Shown here: positions 8,811 to 16,863 of the stretch, piece by piece
Position numbering within the stretch: the stretch's first letter is position 1
Layout: the number at the start of each line of letters is the position of its first letter
Assembly: GCF_000311825.1 (NCBI RefSeq)
Contig: NZ_HE978567.1
Location: 477,826-541,825, forward strand
Reading direction: 5' to 3'
Source: Peptoniphilus grossensis ph5
GTDB taxonomy: Bacteria; Bacillota; Clostridia; Tissierellales; Peptoniphilaceae
DNA: 64,000 nt
Position numbers and translations under genes: made by a program
Notes under the pieces: model-generated
Database searches by the model: none
The model's input: only the letters and a program-made list of their open reading frames with translations
Told to the model about the DNA's origin: nothing

Positions 8811-9065
8811 ATGAATTTTTACTTCATTATAAAATCCATTGCTTATGTAATATTAGAATTTTTATATGGCTACAAGTTAGAAAAATCAAAATTATGCAAG
8901 AGAAAAAATTTCTATCTCTTAAGCCTCCTTGTTCTTATTTTAGAATTTCTAAAAATAAATTATTATAGGTCTGACTTCTGGGATAGACAGTCAATTGGCT
9001 TTCTGATTGGCTATAATTTGTATTTCTTTATAAAAGTCAAAACAAAAAAGACTAGCACAAGCTAG
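8811..9065 (+). CDS. Small membrane protein, 84 residues
   Basis: Start ATG 8811 follows GGTGATAAT, a ribosome-binding layout used by other genes in this window. The product has three hydrophobic stretches (residues ~4-22, ~33-48, ~62-75) separated by short basic loops, so it is probably an inner-membrane protein. I do not recognise it. Its 3' end overlaps the terminator of the convergent downstream gene. Coding status rests on the ribosome-binding site and membrane-protein composition. Confidence 0.55.
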   Translation: MNFYFIIKSIAYVILEFLYGYKLEKSKLCKRKNFYLLSLLVLILEFLKINYYRSDFWDRQSIGFLIGYNLYFFIKVKTKKTSTS

Positions 9066-9067
9066 TC
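9044..9067 (-). terminator. Terminator of the stalk-domain gene
   Basis: Perfect 7-bp stem GACTAGC/GCTAGTC with ACAA loop, followed by U6 on the minus strand. It overlaps the end of the convergent 84-codon gene. Confidence 0.85.
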
Positions 9068-9075
9068 CCTATAAC

Positions 9076-10116
9076 TTAAAAATTTTTGTAAGCTTGATCG
9101 TAATATACATCAAGAGTCTTTAATAGTTTTTCCATATCCTTCTTGTTGGCCTTGATAAACTTAATCTTCTTTGCATTTGCAATTTCTTCCGTTATTTGCT
9201 CTATCATTCTCTCTGGAGTGTCGTGGTAGTGAAGTGGAAGTCTGAAATAGCTAAAAGTTCCATCGTAATTTATATAATAATCAAAGTGCTCAAGTCCTGC
9301 CATAGATGGACCAGAGGCAAGACCCATGCAGTCTCTCTTGTAGTAGTCTTCTCCCTCCGTTTTTTCGTAACCTGACATGGCTTCTCCCCTTTTAGTCAAG
9401 CCTATGTCAAATCCATCCTTATTAGGATTTATAAAAGGATCCTTGTTTAATTCAGGTCCAAAAAATTCTCCAGCCTTGGCAAAGGATAACCAGGCAAGGC
9501 AAGCCTCAACATCTCCATTCTTATAGCCCTTAAAGACCTTAGATTCTTGTGCCCTCATAGTCCTTTCATAATTAACTTTTTTTTCATCAGACTTTCCTGC
9601 CATGTCTTTATTGTAAAGGTAGTCAAGTCCAAGTGGGTCTTCTGACTTTTCTTTAACAGTATCCTTTATCTTATTAGACTCATAGCCTTCGCCAATCACA
9701 ACCACTCTCTTGTCATTGTCCCAATGAACTTTTTCGCCAAAGGCCTCGGCGATAGCTCTTATAGGCACAAAGGTCCTGTCATCTTTAATTACAGCAGGAG
9801 CATCAAGCTCTATCTTTCTATATACATTACTGGAAATATCTTCCATAAATTTTTCATTTATAACAAGAGAAAACTCATTGCCCTTTTCATCCTTAATAAT
9901 AACCTTTTTATCATCATTATTCCAAGTAACGACCTTTCCCAAATTTTCTGAAATAACTCTTATAGGAACCATGGTTCTATCCTCAGCAATATAGGGCGCC
10001 ACATCAGAATTCACAATTTTGCCCTTTACCCAAAGCCTAATATCAGAATTAGCAAGCACAAGGCTTGGAATAGAAAGAGCAAATAAACTTAGTCCCAAAA
10101 TAAATTTCTTTTTCAT
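9076..10116 (-). CDS. Secreted protein with two copper-amine-oxidase-type stalk repeats
   Basis: A 346-residue protein with a signal peptide (MKKKFILGLSLFALSIPSLVLA). Two tandem copies of the stalk domain, the module often called copper amine oxidase N-terminal domain, cover about residues 25-145. Each has the pattern RTMVPIRVISENLG...VTWNND or RTFVPIRAIAEAFG...VHWDND. This module is common in Firmicutes surface proteins and does not imply amine oxidase activity. The remaining ~190 residues (GLDYLYNKDMAGKS, CMGLASGPSMAGLEHFDYY) are unfamiliar. There is no SLH or LPXTG anchor, so it is secreted or loosely wall-associated. It is monocistronic. Confidence 0.8.
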   Translation of the reverse strand: MKKKFILGLSLFALSIPSLVLANSDIRLWVKGKIVNSDVAPYIAEDRTMVPIRVISENLGKVVTWNNDDKKVIIKDEKGNEFSLVINEKFMEDISSNVYRKIELDAPAVIKDDRTFVPIRAIAEAFGEKVHWDNDKRVVVIGEGYESNKIKDTVKEKSEDPLGLDYLYNKDMAGKSDEKKVNYERTMRAQESKVFKGYKNGDVEACLAWLSFAKAGEFFGPELNKDPFINPNKDGFDIGLTKRGEAMSGYEKTEGEDYYKRDCMGLASGPSMAGLEHFDYYINYDGTFSYFRLPLHYHDTPERMIEQITEEIANAKKIKFIKANKKDMEKLLKTLDVYYDQAYKNF

Positions 10117-10201
10117 AAATCCTCCTAAAAAATAAAATCAGCAAAAATCTTTTACTATGTAACTCTTTAAAGCAATTATATATGAGTGGAGATAAAAATA
10201 C

Positions 10202-10236
10202 AAAATAAAAAAACTGCTGGGGTAAGCCAGCAGTTT
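10202..10236 (-). terminator. Terminator of the rpsF-ssb-rpsR operon
   Basis: Perfect 10-bp stem AAACTGCTGG/CCAGCAGTTT (10211-10236), with a U-rich tail on the minus strand. Confidence 0.9.
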
Positions 10237-10244
10237 AAGTCTAA

Positions 10245-10469
10245 TTAGTCAGCGCTATATGGAATAAGTGCGATTTGTCTTGCTCTTTTTATAGCAACTG
10301 TCATTTCTCTTTGATGTTTTGCTGTTAAACCTGTGATTCTTCTTGGAAGAATTTTTCCACGGTCAGAAATATAATTTCTTAGCATATCAACATCTTTATA
10401 GTCAATTTTTTTAGTTTTATCTTTTTCAAAAGGATCTACTTTTTTCCTTCTGCCAAATCTTCTTTGCAT
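10245..10469 (-). CDS. rpsR: 30S ribosomal protein S18
   Basis: 74 residues with the S18 core ([14 protein letters not shown], then [19 protein letters not shown] and [12 protein letters not shown]). It binds the 30S platform next to S6. No zinc-binding cysteines are present (C-minus form). It is last in the rpsF-ssb-rpsR operon, 11 nt after ssb, with AGGAGGGTAAAA upstream. Confidence 0.97.
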   Translation of the reverse strand: MQRRFGRRKKVDPFEKDKTKKIDYKDVDMLRNYISDRGKILPRRITGLTAKHQREMTVAIKRARQIALIPYSAD

Positions 10470-10480
10470 TTTTACCCTCC

Positions 10481-11035
10481 TTAAAATGGAATATCGTCAT
10501 TATCAACAGGGAAAAATCCATCTTCATCGTCGTTATCATTTTTAGAAAAATCATTTCCGTAGGCTGAATTTACTGGTTGATCACTATTAAATCCACCTTG
10601 ATTAAAGCCGCCTTGGTTAAATCCACCTTGGTTTTGACTTTGGAAATTATTTTGATTAAAGCCGCCTTGGTTTTGGTTAAATCCGCCTTGGTTTTGTCCT
10701 TGGCTTGAGCCGATAAAAGAAATAGCATTTACTACAACATCTGTTGTATAAATTGTTCTTCCTTCTTTTTCATAGCTTCCTGTTTGGATTCTACCCTCAA
10801 CTCCTATTTGACTTCCTTTTCTATGGTAATTGGCAATAAGTTCTGCTACTTGACCAAAAGCTGTACAAGAAATAAAATCAGCAGTTGGTTGATTATTTGC
10901 TTGAGCTTCTTGTCTCTTTTGCTTTGACATTCTTCTGTCTACAGCAATAGTGAACCTACACATAGCAGTGCCTGTTTGCGCATAACGAAGTTCTGGATCT
11001 CTTACTAGTCTTCCTATTAAACTAACACAATTCAT
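10481..11035 (-). CDS. ssb: Single-stranded DNA-binding protein
   Basis: A 184-residue SSB. The N-terminal OB fold spans ~1-105 ([48 protein letters not shown]). A flexible linker follows with repeated [11 protein letters not shown] units at ~115-155. The acidic tip DDIPF recruits replication and repair partners. It lies between rpsF and rpsR, the classic Firmicutes order, so synthesis is tied to ribosomal protein expression. The repeated linker DNA is a possible slippage site. Confidence 0.97.
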   Translation of the reverse strand: MNCVSLIGRLVRDPELRYAQTGTAMCRFTIAVDRRMSKQKRQEAQANNQPTADFISCTAFGQVAELIANYHRKGSQIGVEGRIQTGSYEKEGRTIYTTDVVVNAISFIGSSQGQNQGGFNQNQGGFNQNNFQSQNQGGFNQGGFNQGGFNSDQPVNSAYGNDFSKNDNDDEDGFFPVDNDDIPF

Positions 11036-11044
11036 AAAAACTCC

Positions 11045-11329
11045 TTAGTCTTCAACTTTTATAATCATTTGTCTCATAACTGGGTCCATGATCTTTGCGA
11101 CTCTGTTGATTTCAGCAATGTCTTCTGGTTTTGTTTCGAATTCAACGAAAATATAATAAGCTTCTTTTTTGTAGTCGATTTCGTAAGCTAATTTTCTCAT
11201 GCCCCATTCATCAACGTTATCAATTTTACCGTCTTTTTCGATTACCTTTTTAAGTCTGTCGAAAGAAGCATTTATTTTTTCTTCTTCCACTTCAGGATAA
11301 AACATAATCACCGCTTCGTATTTGTTCAT
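11045..11329 (-). CDS. rpsF: 30S ribosomal protein S6
   Basis: 94 residues with the S6 fold (MNKYEAVIMFYPEVEEE, DEWGMRKLAYEIDYKKEAYYIFVEFE, ending MDPVMRQMIIKVE). First gene of the operon, preceded by GAGGAGGTG. A consensus promoter and a short structured leader lie upstream. Confidence 0.97.
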   Translation of the reverse strand: MNKYEAVIMFYPEVEEEKINASFDRLKKVIEKDGKIDNVDEWGMRKLAYEIDYKKEAYYIFVEFETKPEDIAEINRVAKIMDPVMRQMIIKVED

Positions 11330-11387
11330 ACTTTCACCTCCTCATGGTCTTCGGCATAGCTAAAAAAACTATGCAAGGATTTCAATC
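11330..11387 (-). promoter_or_regulatory. rpsF leader, candidate S6:S18-binding RNA motif
   Basis: The predicted transcript start (~11387) leaves a ~57-nt leader. It contains a perfect 6-bp stem GCAUAG/CUAUGC (11354-11359 with 11369-11374) followed directly by CCGAAGACC. The S6:S18 complex is known to autoregulate rpsF operons through a leader element with a CCG box beside a stem, and this position and sequence fit. Confidence 0.5.
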
Positions 11388-11393
11388 TTTGAT

Positions 11394-11422
11394 ATTATAT
11401 ATTAAAGAAAGAGCTTAGTCAA
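11394..11422 (-). promoter_or_regulatory. Promoter of rpsF-ssb-rpsR
   Basis: TTGACT (-35, 11417-11422), 17-bp spacer, TATAAT (-10, 11394-11399) on the minus strand. Near-consensus sigma-A promoter. Confidence 0.85.
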
Positions 11423-11447
11423 GATTTTTTAAAAATTCGAGGTACTT

Positions 11448-11921
11448 ATGCAAGTTAAAAAAATTAAAGTGAAGGAAAAGAAAAACATAGCCCTTGTTGC
11501 CCATGACCACAAGAAAAAGGAACTCCTAGCTTGGGTTAAAAGGCACGAAGAAAAATTAAGGGGACACAATTTTATTGGAACAGGGACTACTGCTGCCCTC
11601 ATCTCTCGTGAGACATCTCTTGATGTCAAAAGACTTGTTTCTGGTCCACTTGGCGGCGACCAACAACTTGGTGCAAAAATTTCTGATTCAAAAATTGATA
11701 TTTTGATTTTCTTCTGGGATCCTCTTGAGGCGCAACCTCACGACCCCGATGTCAAGGCCCTACTTAGGATTTCCACCCTATACAATATTGCCATGGCAAC
11801 ATCTCCTACTACTGGCGACTATATTTTGTCTTCGCCAATGTTTAACGAGGAGTATGATGTGGAAATTTTGGACAACGAATACTCTGTGGAAGATAGAATT
11901 TCAAAAAATGATTTTGATTAA
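11448..11921 (+). CDS. mgsA: Methylglyoxal synthase
   Basis: 157 residues converting dihydroxyacetone phosphate to methylglyoxal and phosphate, a bypass of lower glycolysis. KNIALVAHDHKK opens the fold. TGTTAALI binds phosphate. GPLGGDQQLGA holds the catalytic aspartate at residue 71, and FFWDPLEAQPHDPDVKALLR holds D91 and H98, the same numbering as the E. coli enzyme. The start follows GAGGTACTT. It is divergent from rpsF and appears monocistronic. Confidence 0.96.
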   Translation: MQVKKIKVKEKKNIALVAHDHKKKELLAWVKRHEEKLRGHNFIGTGTTAALISRETSLDVKRLVSGPLGGDQQLGAKISDSKIDILIFFWDPLEAQPHDPDVKALLRISTLYNIAMATSPTTGDYILSSPMFNEEYDVEILDNEYSVEDRISKNDFD

Positions 11922-11999
11922 TTTTTAAAAATTTTTGGTAAAATTATTTTAAAGAAGTTAAATTTTTCAAAGGTTTCGATAATAAAACTAGGAGGAATT

Positions 12000-12423
12000 A
12001 TGGATTACAAAAGATTTGGCGACAAAATTATTGCAAGAATTGACAGAACTGAAGAAGTTCACGAAAAATTAAGAGAAATTGCTTTAAAGGAAAATATTAA
12101 ACTTGCCAGCATTTATGGCATTGGAGCCACAGACGACTTCACTATTGGACTCTTTAGCCTGGCAAAAAGAGATTACAAGGAAAAAAAATTTCAAGGGCGA
12201 ATTTGAAATTTTATCTCTAATTGGTAGCATCACAACCCTAGATGGCGAATACTATCCACACCTTCACATATCTGCATCTGACACTGACGGAAAAGTTTAT
12301 GGCGGCCATTTAAAGTCTGCTAAAATTAGTGTAACTTGCGAACTAACTATTAATGTAATAGAGGGCACTGTGGAAAGACAAAAGGACGACTACACTGGCA
12401 TAAATATTTATAAGTTTGATTAA
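12000..12423 (+). pseudogene. DUF296/PPC-domain protein, split by a frameshift at an A8 tract
   Basis: The first part begins at ATG 12000 after AGGAGGAATT and encodes a DUF296 opening (FGDKIIARIDRTEEV, ASIYGIGATDDFTIGLF). It hits a stop at 12206 soon after the A8 tract at 12181-12188. The second part continues the same domain in the next frame (NFKGEFEILSLIGSI, then DGEYYPHLHIS, VYGGHLKSA, CELTINVIEG) to 12423. Removing one A restores a ~140-residue protein of normal length. This PPC-like family is a small trimeric fold of uncertain function in bacteria. The break may be a real mutation, a slippage switch or a sequencing error. Confidence 0.85.
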
Positions 12424-12429
12424 TTTTTT

Positions 12430-12460
12430 AAAGGCGACTTTTTAGTCGCTTTTATTTTTT
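12430..12460 (+). terminator. Terminator of the DUF296 gene
   Basis: AAAGGCGACT/AGTCGCTTTT stem with a short T-rich loop and a T-rich tail. Confidence 0.75.
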
Positions 12461-12498
12461 TTAATTTTTTTGATAAAATAAATTCATTGGAGGTTATT

Positions 12499-13707
12499 AT
12501 GACAAATATTTTAGATAGATTTTTAAATTATGTTTCCTTTGAGACAACTAGTGACGAAAGTTCCCCTACTTGTCCTTCAACTAAAAGACAATTAAAACTT
12601 GGAAATTTTTTGGTGGAGGAGTTAAGATCCCTTGGCATTGAGGCTGAGATTGATGAAAATGGCTATGTCTATGGAAAAATTCCTGGCAGGGTAAAAGCCA
12701 AGAAGACTGTTGGTTTTATTGCTCACATGGACACTGCTCCCGACATGAGCGGTAAAGATGTAAAGGCAAGGGTCATTGAAAATTATGATGGCTGCGATAT
12801 AAAATTAAATGAGGACTTTACCACATCTGTATCCGATTTTCCTTTTTTAAAAGATTTAAAGGGCGAGACAATCATAACAACTGACGGGACTACACTCTTA
12901 GGTGCCGACGACAAGGCTGGCATAGCCATAATTATTTCTGCTGTGGAAGAACTTTTAAGGGACAAAGATGCCAAATATGGCGACATAAAAATTGCCTTTA
13001 CACCTGACGAAGAAATCGGCAGAGGTGCAGACAAGTTTGATGTGAAAAAATTTGGGGCAGACTTTGCCTTTACAGTTGATGGCGGACCTCTTGGCGAGCT
13101 TGAATACGAAACTTTTAACGCGGCTTCAGCAAAAATCGAAATCCAAGGCAAAAATGTCCACCCAGGTTCTGCCAAGGACACCATGATAAACTCACAGCTA
13201 ATTGCCATGGAATTTAATTCAATGCTCCCAGTAAATGAAAGACCTGAATACACTGAAGGTTACGAGGGCTTCTCCCTCCTTCTTGGCATAGAGGGATCTG
13301 TTGAATTCACAAAAATGAACTACATCATAAGAAATCACTCAAGGGAAAAGTTTGAAGACATGAAAAAATTATTTGAGGAGATTGCAGATTTCTTGAATAA
13401 AAAATACGATGGCCGCATAAAACTTGAAATCAAGGACCAATATTACAACATGAGAGAAGTTTTAGAGGACCACATGGAAATAATTGACCTTGCAAAAAGA
13501 GCCTTTGAAAAATCTGGCGTCACTCCAAAAATTGGCCCAGTAAGGGGTGGAACTGACGGCTCAAAATTATCCTTTATGGGTCTTCCCACTCCAAACATCT
13601 TTACTGGTGGCTACAATTATCATGGTCGCTATGAACTTGTAAGCCTTGATCAAATGCAAAAGTCCAAGGAAGTTGTAAAAAATATAATAGAGCTTCTAGC
13701 TCAATAA
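12499..13707 (+). CDS. pepT: Peptidase T (tripeptide aminopeptidase)
   Basis: A 402-residue M20 metallopeptidase that removes the N-terminal residue of tripeptides in the cytoplasm. Zinc-site residues appear in order: AHMDTAPD (H76, D78), LLGADDKAG (D137/138), FTPDEEIG (E171/172), TVDGGPLGELEYE, and NYHGRYE near the C-terminus. VHPGSAKDTM and GPVRGGTDGSKLSFMGLPTPN are typical PepT segments. ATG 12499 is preferred over TTG 12487 because GGAGG lies 6 nt before it. It sits alone between terminators. Confidence 0.96.
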   Translation: MTNILDRFLNYVSFETTSDESSPTCPSTKRQLKLGNFLVEELRSLGIEAEIDENGYVYGKIPGRVKAKKTVGFIAHMDTAPDMSGKDVKARVIENYDGCDIKLNEDFTTSVSDFPFLKDLKGETIITTDGTTLLGADDKAGIAIIISAVEELLRDKDAKYGDIKIAFTPDEEIGRGADKFDVKKFGADFAFTVDGGPLGELEYETFNAASAKIEIQGKNVHPGSAKDTMINSQLIAMEFNSMLPVNERPEYTEGYEGFSLLLGIEGSVEFTKMNYIIRNHSREKFEDMKKLFEEIADFLNKKYDGRIKLEIKDQYYNMREVLEDHMEIIDLAKRAFEKSGVTPKIGPVRGGTDGSKLSFMGLPTPNIFTGGYNYHGRYELVSLDQMQKSKEVVKNIIELLAQ

Positions 13708-13720
13708 GAATTACATTAAA

Positions 13721-13750
13721 AAAGACCATCACAGGCATGATGGTCTTTCT
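13721..13750. terminator. Bidirectional terminator between pepT and the LCP gene
   Basis: Perfect 11-bp stem AAAGACCATCA/TGATGGTCTTT, with T/A-rich flanks on both sides. Confidence 0.88.
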
Positions 13751-13771
13751 TTATAAATTAATTTTCCCTAT

Positions 13772-14902
13772 TTAATTTTCATCTTTACTTTCATTTTCAT
13801 TAGAATTAGAAACAGAAGTAGAATTTTCTTCTTTCACAGCTTCTTCCTTTAATTTTTCCCTAAGCTTTTTGTCTCTAATTTTTTGCTCAATAGCTGCCCT
13901 TTCTTCCTCTGTCATGTTTTGTAACTCTTCTTCAGTATAATTTAAGTCTTCTTCGCTTGCTTCTGTTTCATTTTCTCTCAGTCTTACAAGTTCATGGGCT
14001 TCATAAGTTGCACTATCTTTATCCACAAAATATAGGGGTGAACCCTTTTTAGTAGTGCCTTCCACAGTTTTCATGCCAATATTTTCCTTGTCCAGAGTTA
14101 TGCCATAGTAGGCAAGATAGGAAAGCTGACCGTAGTTCATGTCCGTCTCAATGTGTTTATTAGCAATAGAAACAAGTTTTGGAACTTTCAAAAGCATTTT
14201 AGGTGACTTCATCTTGTCAAAAATCTTCATGATGAAATCTTGTTGTGCCTTAATCCTGTCAAGGTCTTGATTCTTGTAAAGTTTTCTAATTCTAAGATAC
14301 TTCACAGAGTCTTCTCCATTTAAGAGGTGAAGACCTTCTTCAAAATTAATTTCTAGTGGCGGTATAGTCGATGGATCTGTGTACTTGTATTCTGGCGTGT
14401 AAACTTCCACTCCGCCAATGGCATCTACAAGCTCCTTCACTGCGTCATAATTAACTGTAACATAATGATGGATCTTTACTCCCATAAAATCTTCTACACT
14501 TGAAACTTGAAGGTCAATGCCTCCACGAGCATAGGCTGCATTCATCCTATAATTGTCGTAGCCCTTTATCTTGTAGTATGTATCTCTTGGGATGGATAAA
14601 AGTCTAACCCTATCGTACTTTGGATCAATGGATAAGAGCATAATTGTGTCTGCCCTCTTAGAGTCCTCGTCCTTTTCATAAGTAACTTGGCTGGAATCAA
14701 GTCCAACTAATAAAATATTTACAATGTCCTCATTGTCATTAAAGACAGTAATTTTTTCTGGCTCAGCAACTTCTTCTTTATTTATAATTTTTTTATTGTC
14801 ATCTAATTTTTTTCCCCTTGGCATAAATATAAATGTAAGTCCTAGTGCTCCAAGGAGGAGTATAACTGTAAGGAATACAAATATTCTGTAAATATATTTC
14901 AT
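13772..14902 (-). CDS. LytR-CpsA-Psr family cell-wall glycopolymer ligase
   Basis: 376 residues: a short cytoplasmic start, one membrane anchor (~7-27), then the extracellular LCP domain (~60-240). Family motifs include NILLVGLDSS, RADTIMLLSIDP, VRLLSIPRDTYYKI with its phosphate-binding arginines, AYARGGIDL, VDAIGGVEVYTP, and YLRIRKL..QDLDRIKAQQDFI. LCP enzymes transfer lipid-linked wall polymers such as teichoic acids or capsule onto peptidoglycan. The tail after ~300 is a charged Glu/Lys-rich low-complexity region. The start is preceded by GGAGGTTAAT. It is monocistronic. Confidence 0.94.
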   Translation of the reverse strand: MKYIYRIFVFLTVILLLGALGLTFIFMPRGKKLDDNKKIINKEEVAEPEKITVFNDNEDIVNILLVGLDSSQVTYEKDEDSKRADTIMLLSIDPKYDRVRLLSIPRDTYYKIKGYDNYRMNAAYARGGIDLQVSSVEDFMGVKIHHYVTVNYDAVKELVDAIGGVEVYTPEYKYTDPSTIPPLEINFEEGLHLLNGEDSVKYLRIRKLYKNQDLDRIKAQQDFIMKIFDKMKSPKMLLKVPKLVSIANKHIETDMNYGQLSYLAYYGITLDKENIGMKTVEGTTKKGSPLYFVDKDSATYEAHELVRLRENETEASEEDLNYTEEELQNMTEEERAAIEQKIRDKKLREKLKEEAVKEENSTSVSNSNENESKDEN

Positions 14903-14998
14903 ATTAACCTCCTAAACTAAGTCTATATAAAAATTAATAAATTTTCAATACTTTTTACTCCCATGATATTGTGAAAATACTTTGGGTAAAAGATAAAT

Positions 14999-15688
14999 AT
15001 GAAAATATTATTAGACGCAGACGGTTCACCAGTGCGCGAAATATGTGAAAGGCTCTGTCAAAAATACGGTGCAAGGCTTCTCTTGGTAAAAAATTACAGC
15101 CAGGACTTCTCGCCAACTTATGGCGAGGTCATTAGCGTTGACATCTCCAAGGAAGCAGCCGACATCTACATTGCCAATCATGCAAAAAGTGGAGATCTGG
15201 TCATAACAAATGACAAGGGTCTATCTTCCCTTGCCCTTTCAAAAAATGCAAGAGTCATGGACTTTCAAGGTAAGATCATAGACGATGACAATATAGTAGC
15301 CATGCTAGAAAGCCGTCACTTTAAGAGAAAAATGCGAGAGAGACAAGTTTATTTTAATATTGCAAAAAGAGATAATAGTGCCGATGAAGAATTTTATAGG
15401 GCCCTAGATAAATTTTTGGAGGAAAATAATATGCTTACACTATTTGTTTCAAGCCTCTGCCCAGACTGTCCACCTGCAATTGCAGCAGTAAAAGAAAAAA
15501 ATTTGGACTGCGAAATTGTAGACATAACGGCATCAATGGCAAACTTGAAGAGATTTTTAAAGGAGAGGGACTTCTCCGAGGACTTTGACGAAATTGTTGA
15601 AGAAAATCGCGTTGGCGTGCCTGCACTTAAGCGCGACGACGAATTTTACTTTTTTGATGGAAACTTAGATGAATTTTTAGAGGGATAA
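14999..15688 (+). CDS. DUF188 (YaiI/YqxD) protein fused to a glutaredoxin-like domain
   Basis: Residues 1-144 form a complete DUF188/YqxD domain (MKILLDADGSPVREI, SVDISKEAADIYIANHAKSGDLVITNDKGLS, RHFKRKMRERQ), a PIN-like fold suspected of nuclease function. Residues 145-229 are a thioredoxin-fold module with a CPDC redox motif at 154-157 and VGVPAL as the cis-proline segment. The junction is unusual: Met145 (15431) follows GGAGGA at 15418-15423 with 7-nt spacing, so an 85-residue glutaredoxin-like protein could also be made separately. Stand-alone YqxD proteins usually end about where this junction lies. The nitroreductase gene follows after 1 nt. Confidence 0.85.
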   Translation: MKILLDADGSPVREICERLCQKYGARLLLVKNYSQDFSPTYGEVISVDISKEAADIYIANHAKSGDLVITNDKGLSSLALSKNARVMDFQGKIIDDDNIVAMLESRHFKRKMRERQVYFNIAKRDNSADEEFYRALDKFLEENNMLTLFVSSLCPDCPPAIAAVKEKNLDCEIVDITASMANLKRFLKERDFSEDFDEIVEENRVGVPALKRDDEFYFFDGNLDEFLEG

Positions 15689-15689
15689 T

Positions 15690-16235
15690 ATGGATTTTAA
15701 CGAATTTAAAGAATTGGCGAAAAAAAGAGAGTCATGTAGAGACTATGACCCAGATAGAGAAGTTGAAATAGAAAAAATTGAGGCTTGCCTTGAAACTATG
15801 AAGCTTGCACCATCAGCTTGCAATGCACAGCCCTACTACTATTACCTTGTCCGCGGCGACGATGCAAAAAATATTTCAAAATACTTTCAACTTGGCAAAA
15901 TGAACTCCTTTACAAAGGATGTATCTGCCTTTGCTATTGTCACAGAAGAAAATTACAACTTATCTGCCAAGATTGGCTCAAGTGTAAAAAATCAAGATTA
16001 CAAATCCATTGACATAGGCATTTCTGCCGCCTACTTTACAGCAGAAGCCACAAGCCTTGGACTATCAACTTGTATAATCGGTTGGTTTGACGAAGAAAAG
16101 TTGCAAAAATTTTTAAAGACCAAGAGCAAAATCAGACTTGTAATAGCTATTGGCTACGCAAAAAATGACGATTTGCGCGAGAAAAAAAGAAAGACATCTG
16201 ATGCCCTATACAAAATAATTTCAGAAGACAAATAA
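15690..16235 (+). CDS. Nitroreductase-family flavoprotein
   Basis: 181 residues of the FMN-binding nitroreductase fold: opening KKRESCRDYDPDREV (FMN-phosphate Arg/Ser region), LETMKLAPSACNAQPYYYYLV, and the late helix GISAAYFTAEATSLGLSTCIIGWFDEEKL. It would use NAD(P)H to reduce nitro, quinone or related substrates; the physiological substrate is unknown. It starts 1 nt after the stop of the DUF188-glutaredoxin gene, with GAGGGATAAT inside that gene, so the two are coupled. Confidence 0.9.
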   Translation: MDFNEFKELAKKRESCRDYDPDREVEIEKIEACLETMKLAPSACNAQPYYYYLVRGDDAKNISKYFQLGKMNSFTKDVSAFAIVTEENYNLSAKIGSSVKNQDYKSIDIGISAAYFTAEATSLGLSTCIIGWFDEEKLQKFLKTKSKIRLVIAIGYAKNDDLREKKRKTSDALYKIISEDK

Positions 16236-16240
16236 AAAGA

Positions 16241-16268
16241 AAACTAGGTTCATTGGACCTAGTTTTTT
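16241..16268. terminator. Bidirectional terminator
   Basis: Perfect 9-bp stem AAACTAGGT/ACCTAGTTT with T run on + and A-rich flank on the left. It serves the convergent nitroreductase and response-regulator genes. Confidence 0.85.
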
Positions 16269-16863
16269 ACATTATGGGTTTGATGTAGCCAAGCTCCATG
16301 GCAGTGTTATAAGCCTCAACAAGATTTTTCGCCCCAAGCTTTGCGTAAATATTTGCTATGTGATTGTAGAGAGTCCTTTCGCTTATGAAAAGTTTCTCTG
16401 CAATTTCTTTTTTTGTCATACCCTTTACAAGTTCAGTCAAAATTTCTTCCTCTCTTTTTGTGAGGGTTTCCAAAAGGTCAGGGCCTTGATCTTTAGATAA
16501 AATTTTTTCATCTCTATAGACTCTTTCTAGCCTTTCAATTAATTCATCCACTTCCACAGACTTGTTTATAAAGTCTCTGGCGCCCTTTTCCTCTGATTTT
16601 CTTTTGTAGTTAATCATGTCGTAGGAAGTCAAAATTACAACCTTTTTATTTTTGTCAAAGTCATAAATTTTATCCAAGATGTCAAAGCCCGTCTCATCTC
16701 TTTTTAAATTTATGTCCACAAGAAAAATGTCATAGTCTTTTTTCATTTCAGCATAAAATTTTTCCACTTCATTTGTGTAAAAGCAAGAGATTCCCCTTTC
16801 TTCCAAGAGGAGCCTTAAGCTCTCACCAAAAATTTTGTGGTCATCTAATAAAAGAATTTTCAT
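16267..16863 (-). CDS. NarL/FixJ-type response regulator
   Basis: 198 residues. Receiver domain 1-~120: acidic pair DD at 7-8, phosphoacceptor D50 in FLVDINL, T in VILTSYD, K in FINKSV. LuxR-type helix-turn-helix at ~130-195 (LTKREEEILTELVKGMTKKEIAEKLFISERTLYNHIANIYAKLG). It is last in a five-gene operon and overlaps the kinase gene by 23 bp. Together they probably regulate the ABC transporter genes upstream in the same operon. Confidence 0.93.
   Translation of the reverse strand: MKILLLDDHKIFGESLRLLLEERGISCFYTNEVEKFYAEMKKDYDIFLVDINLKRDETGFDILDKIYDFDKNKKVVILTSYDMINYKRKSEEKGARDFINKSVEVDELIERLERVYRDEKILSKDQGPDLLETLTKREEEILTELVKGMTKKEIAEKLFISERTLYNHIANIYAKLGAKNLVEAYNTAMELGYIKPIM

Noticed and set aside
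10560-10700. Short repeated CCGCCTTGGTT units
   Set aside because: They encode the GGFNQ linker of SSB on the minus strand, normal for this protein.
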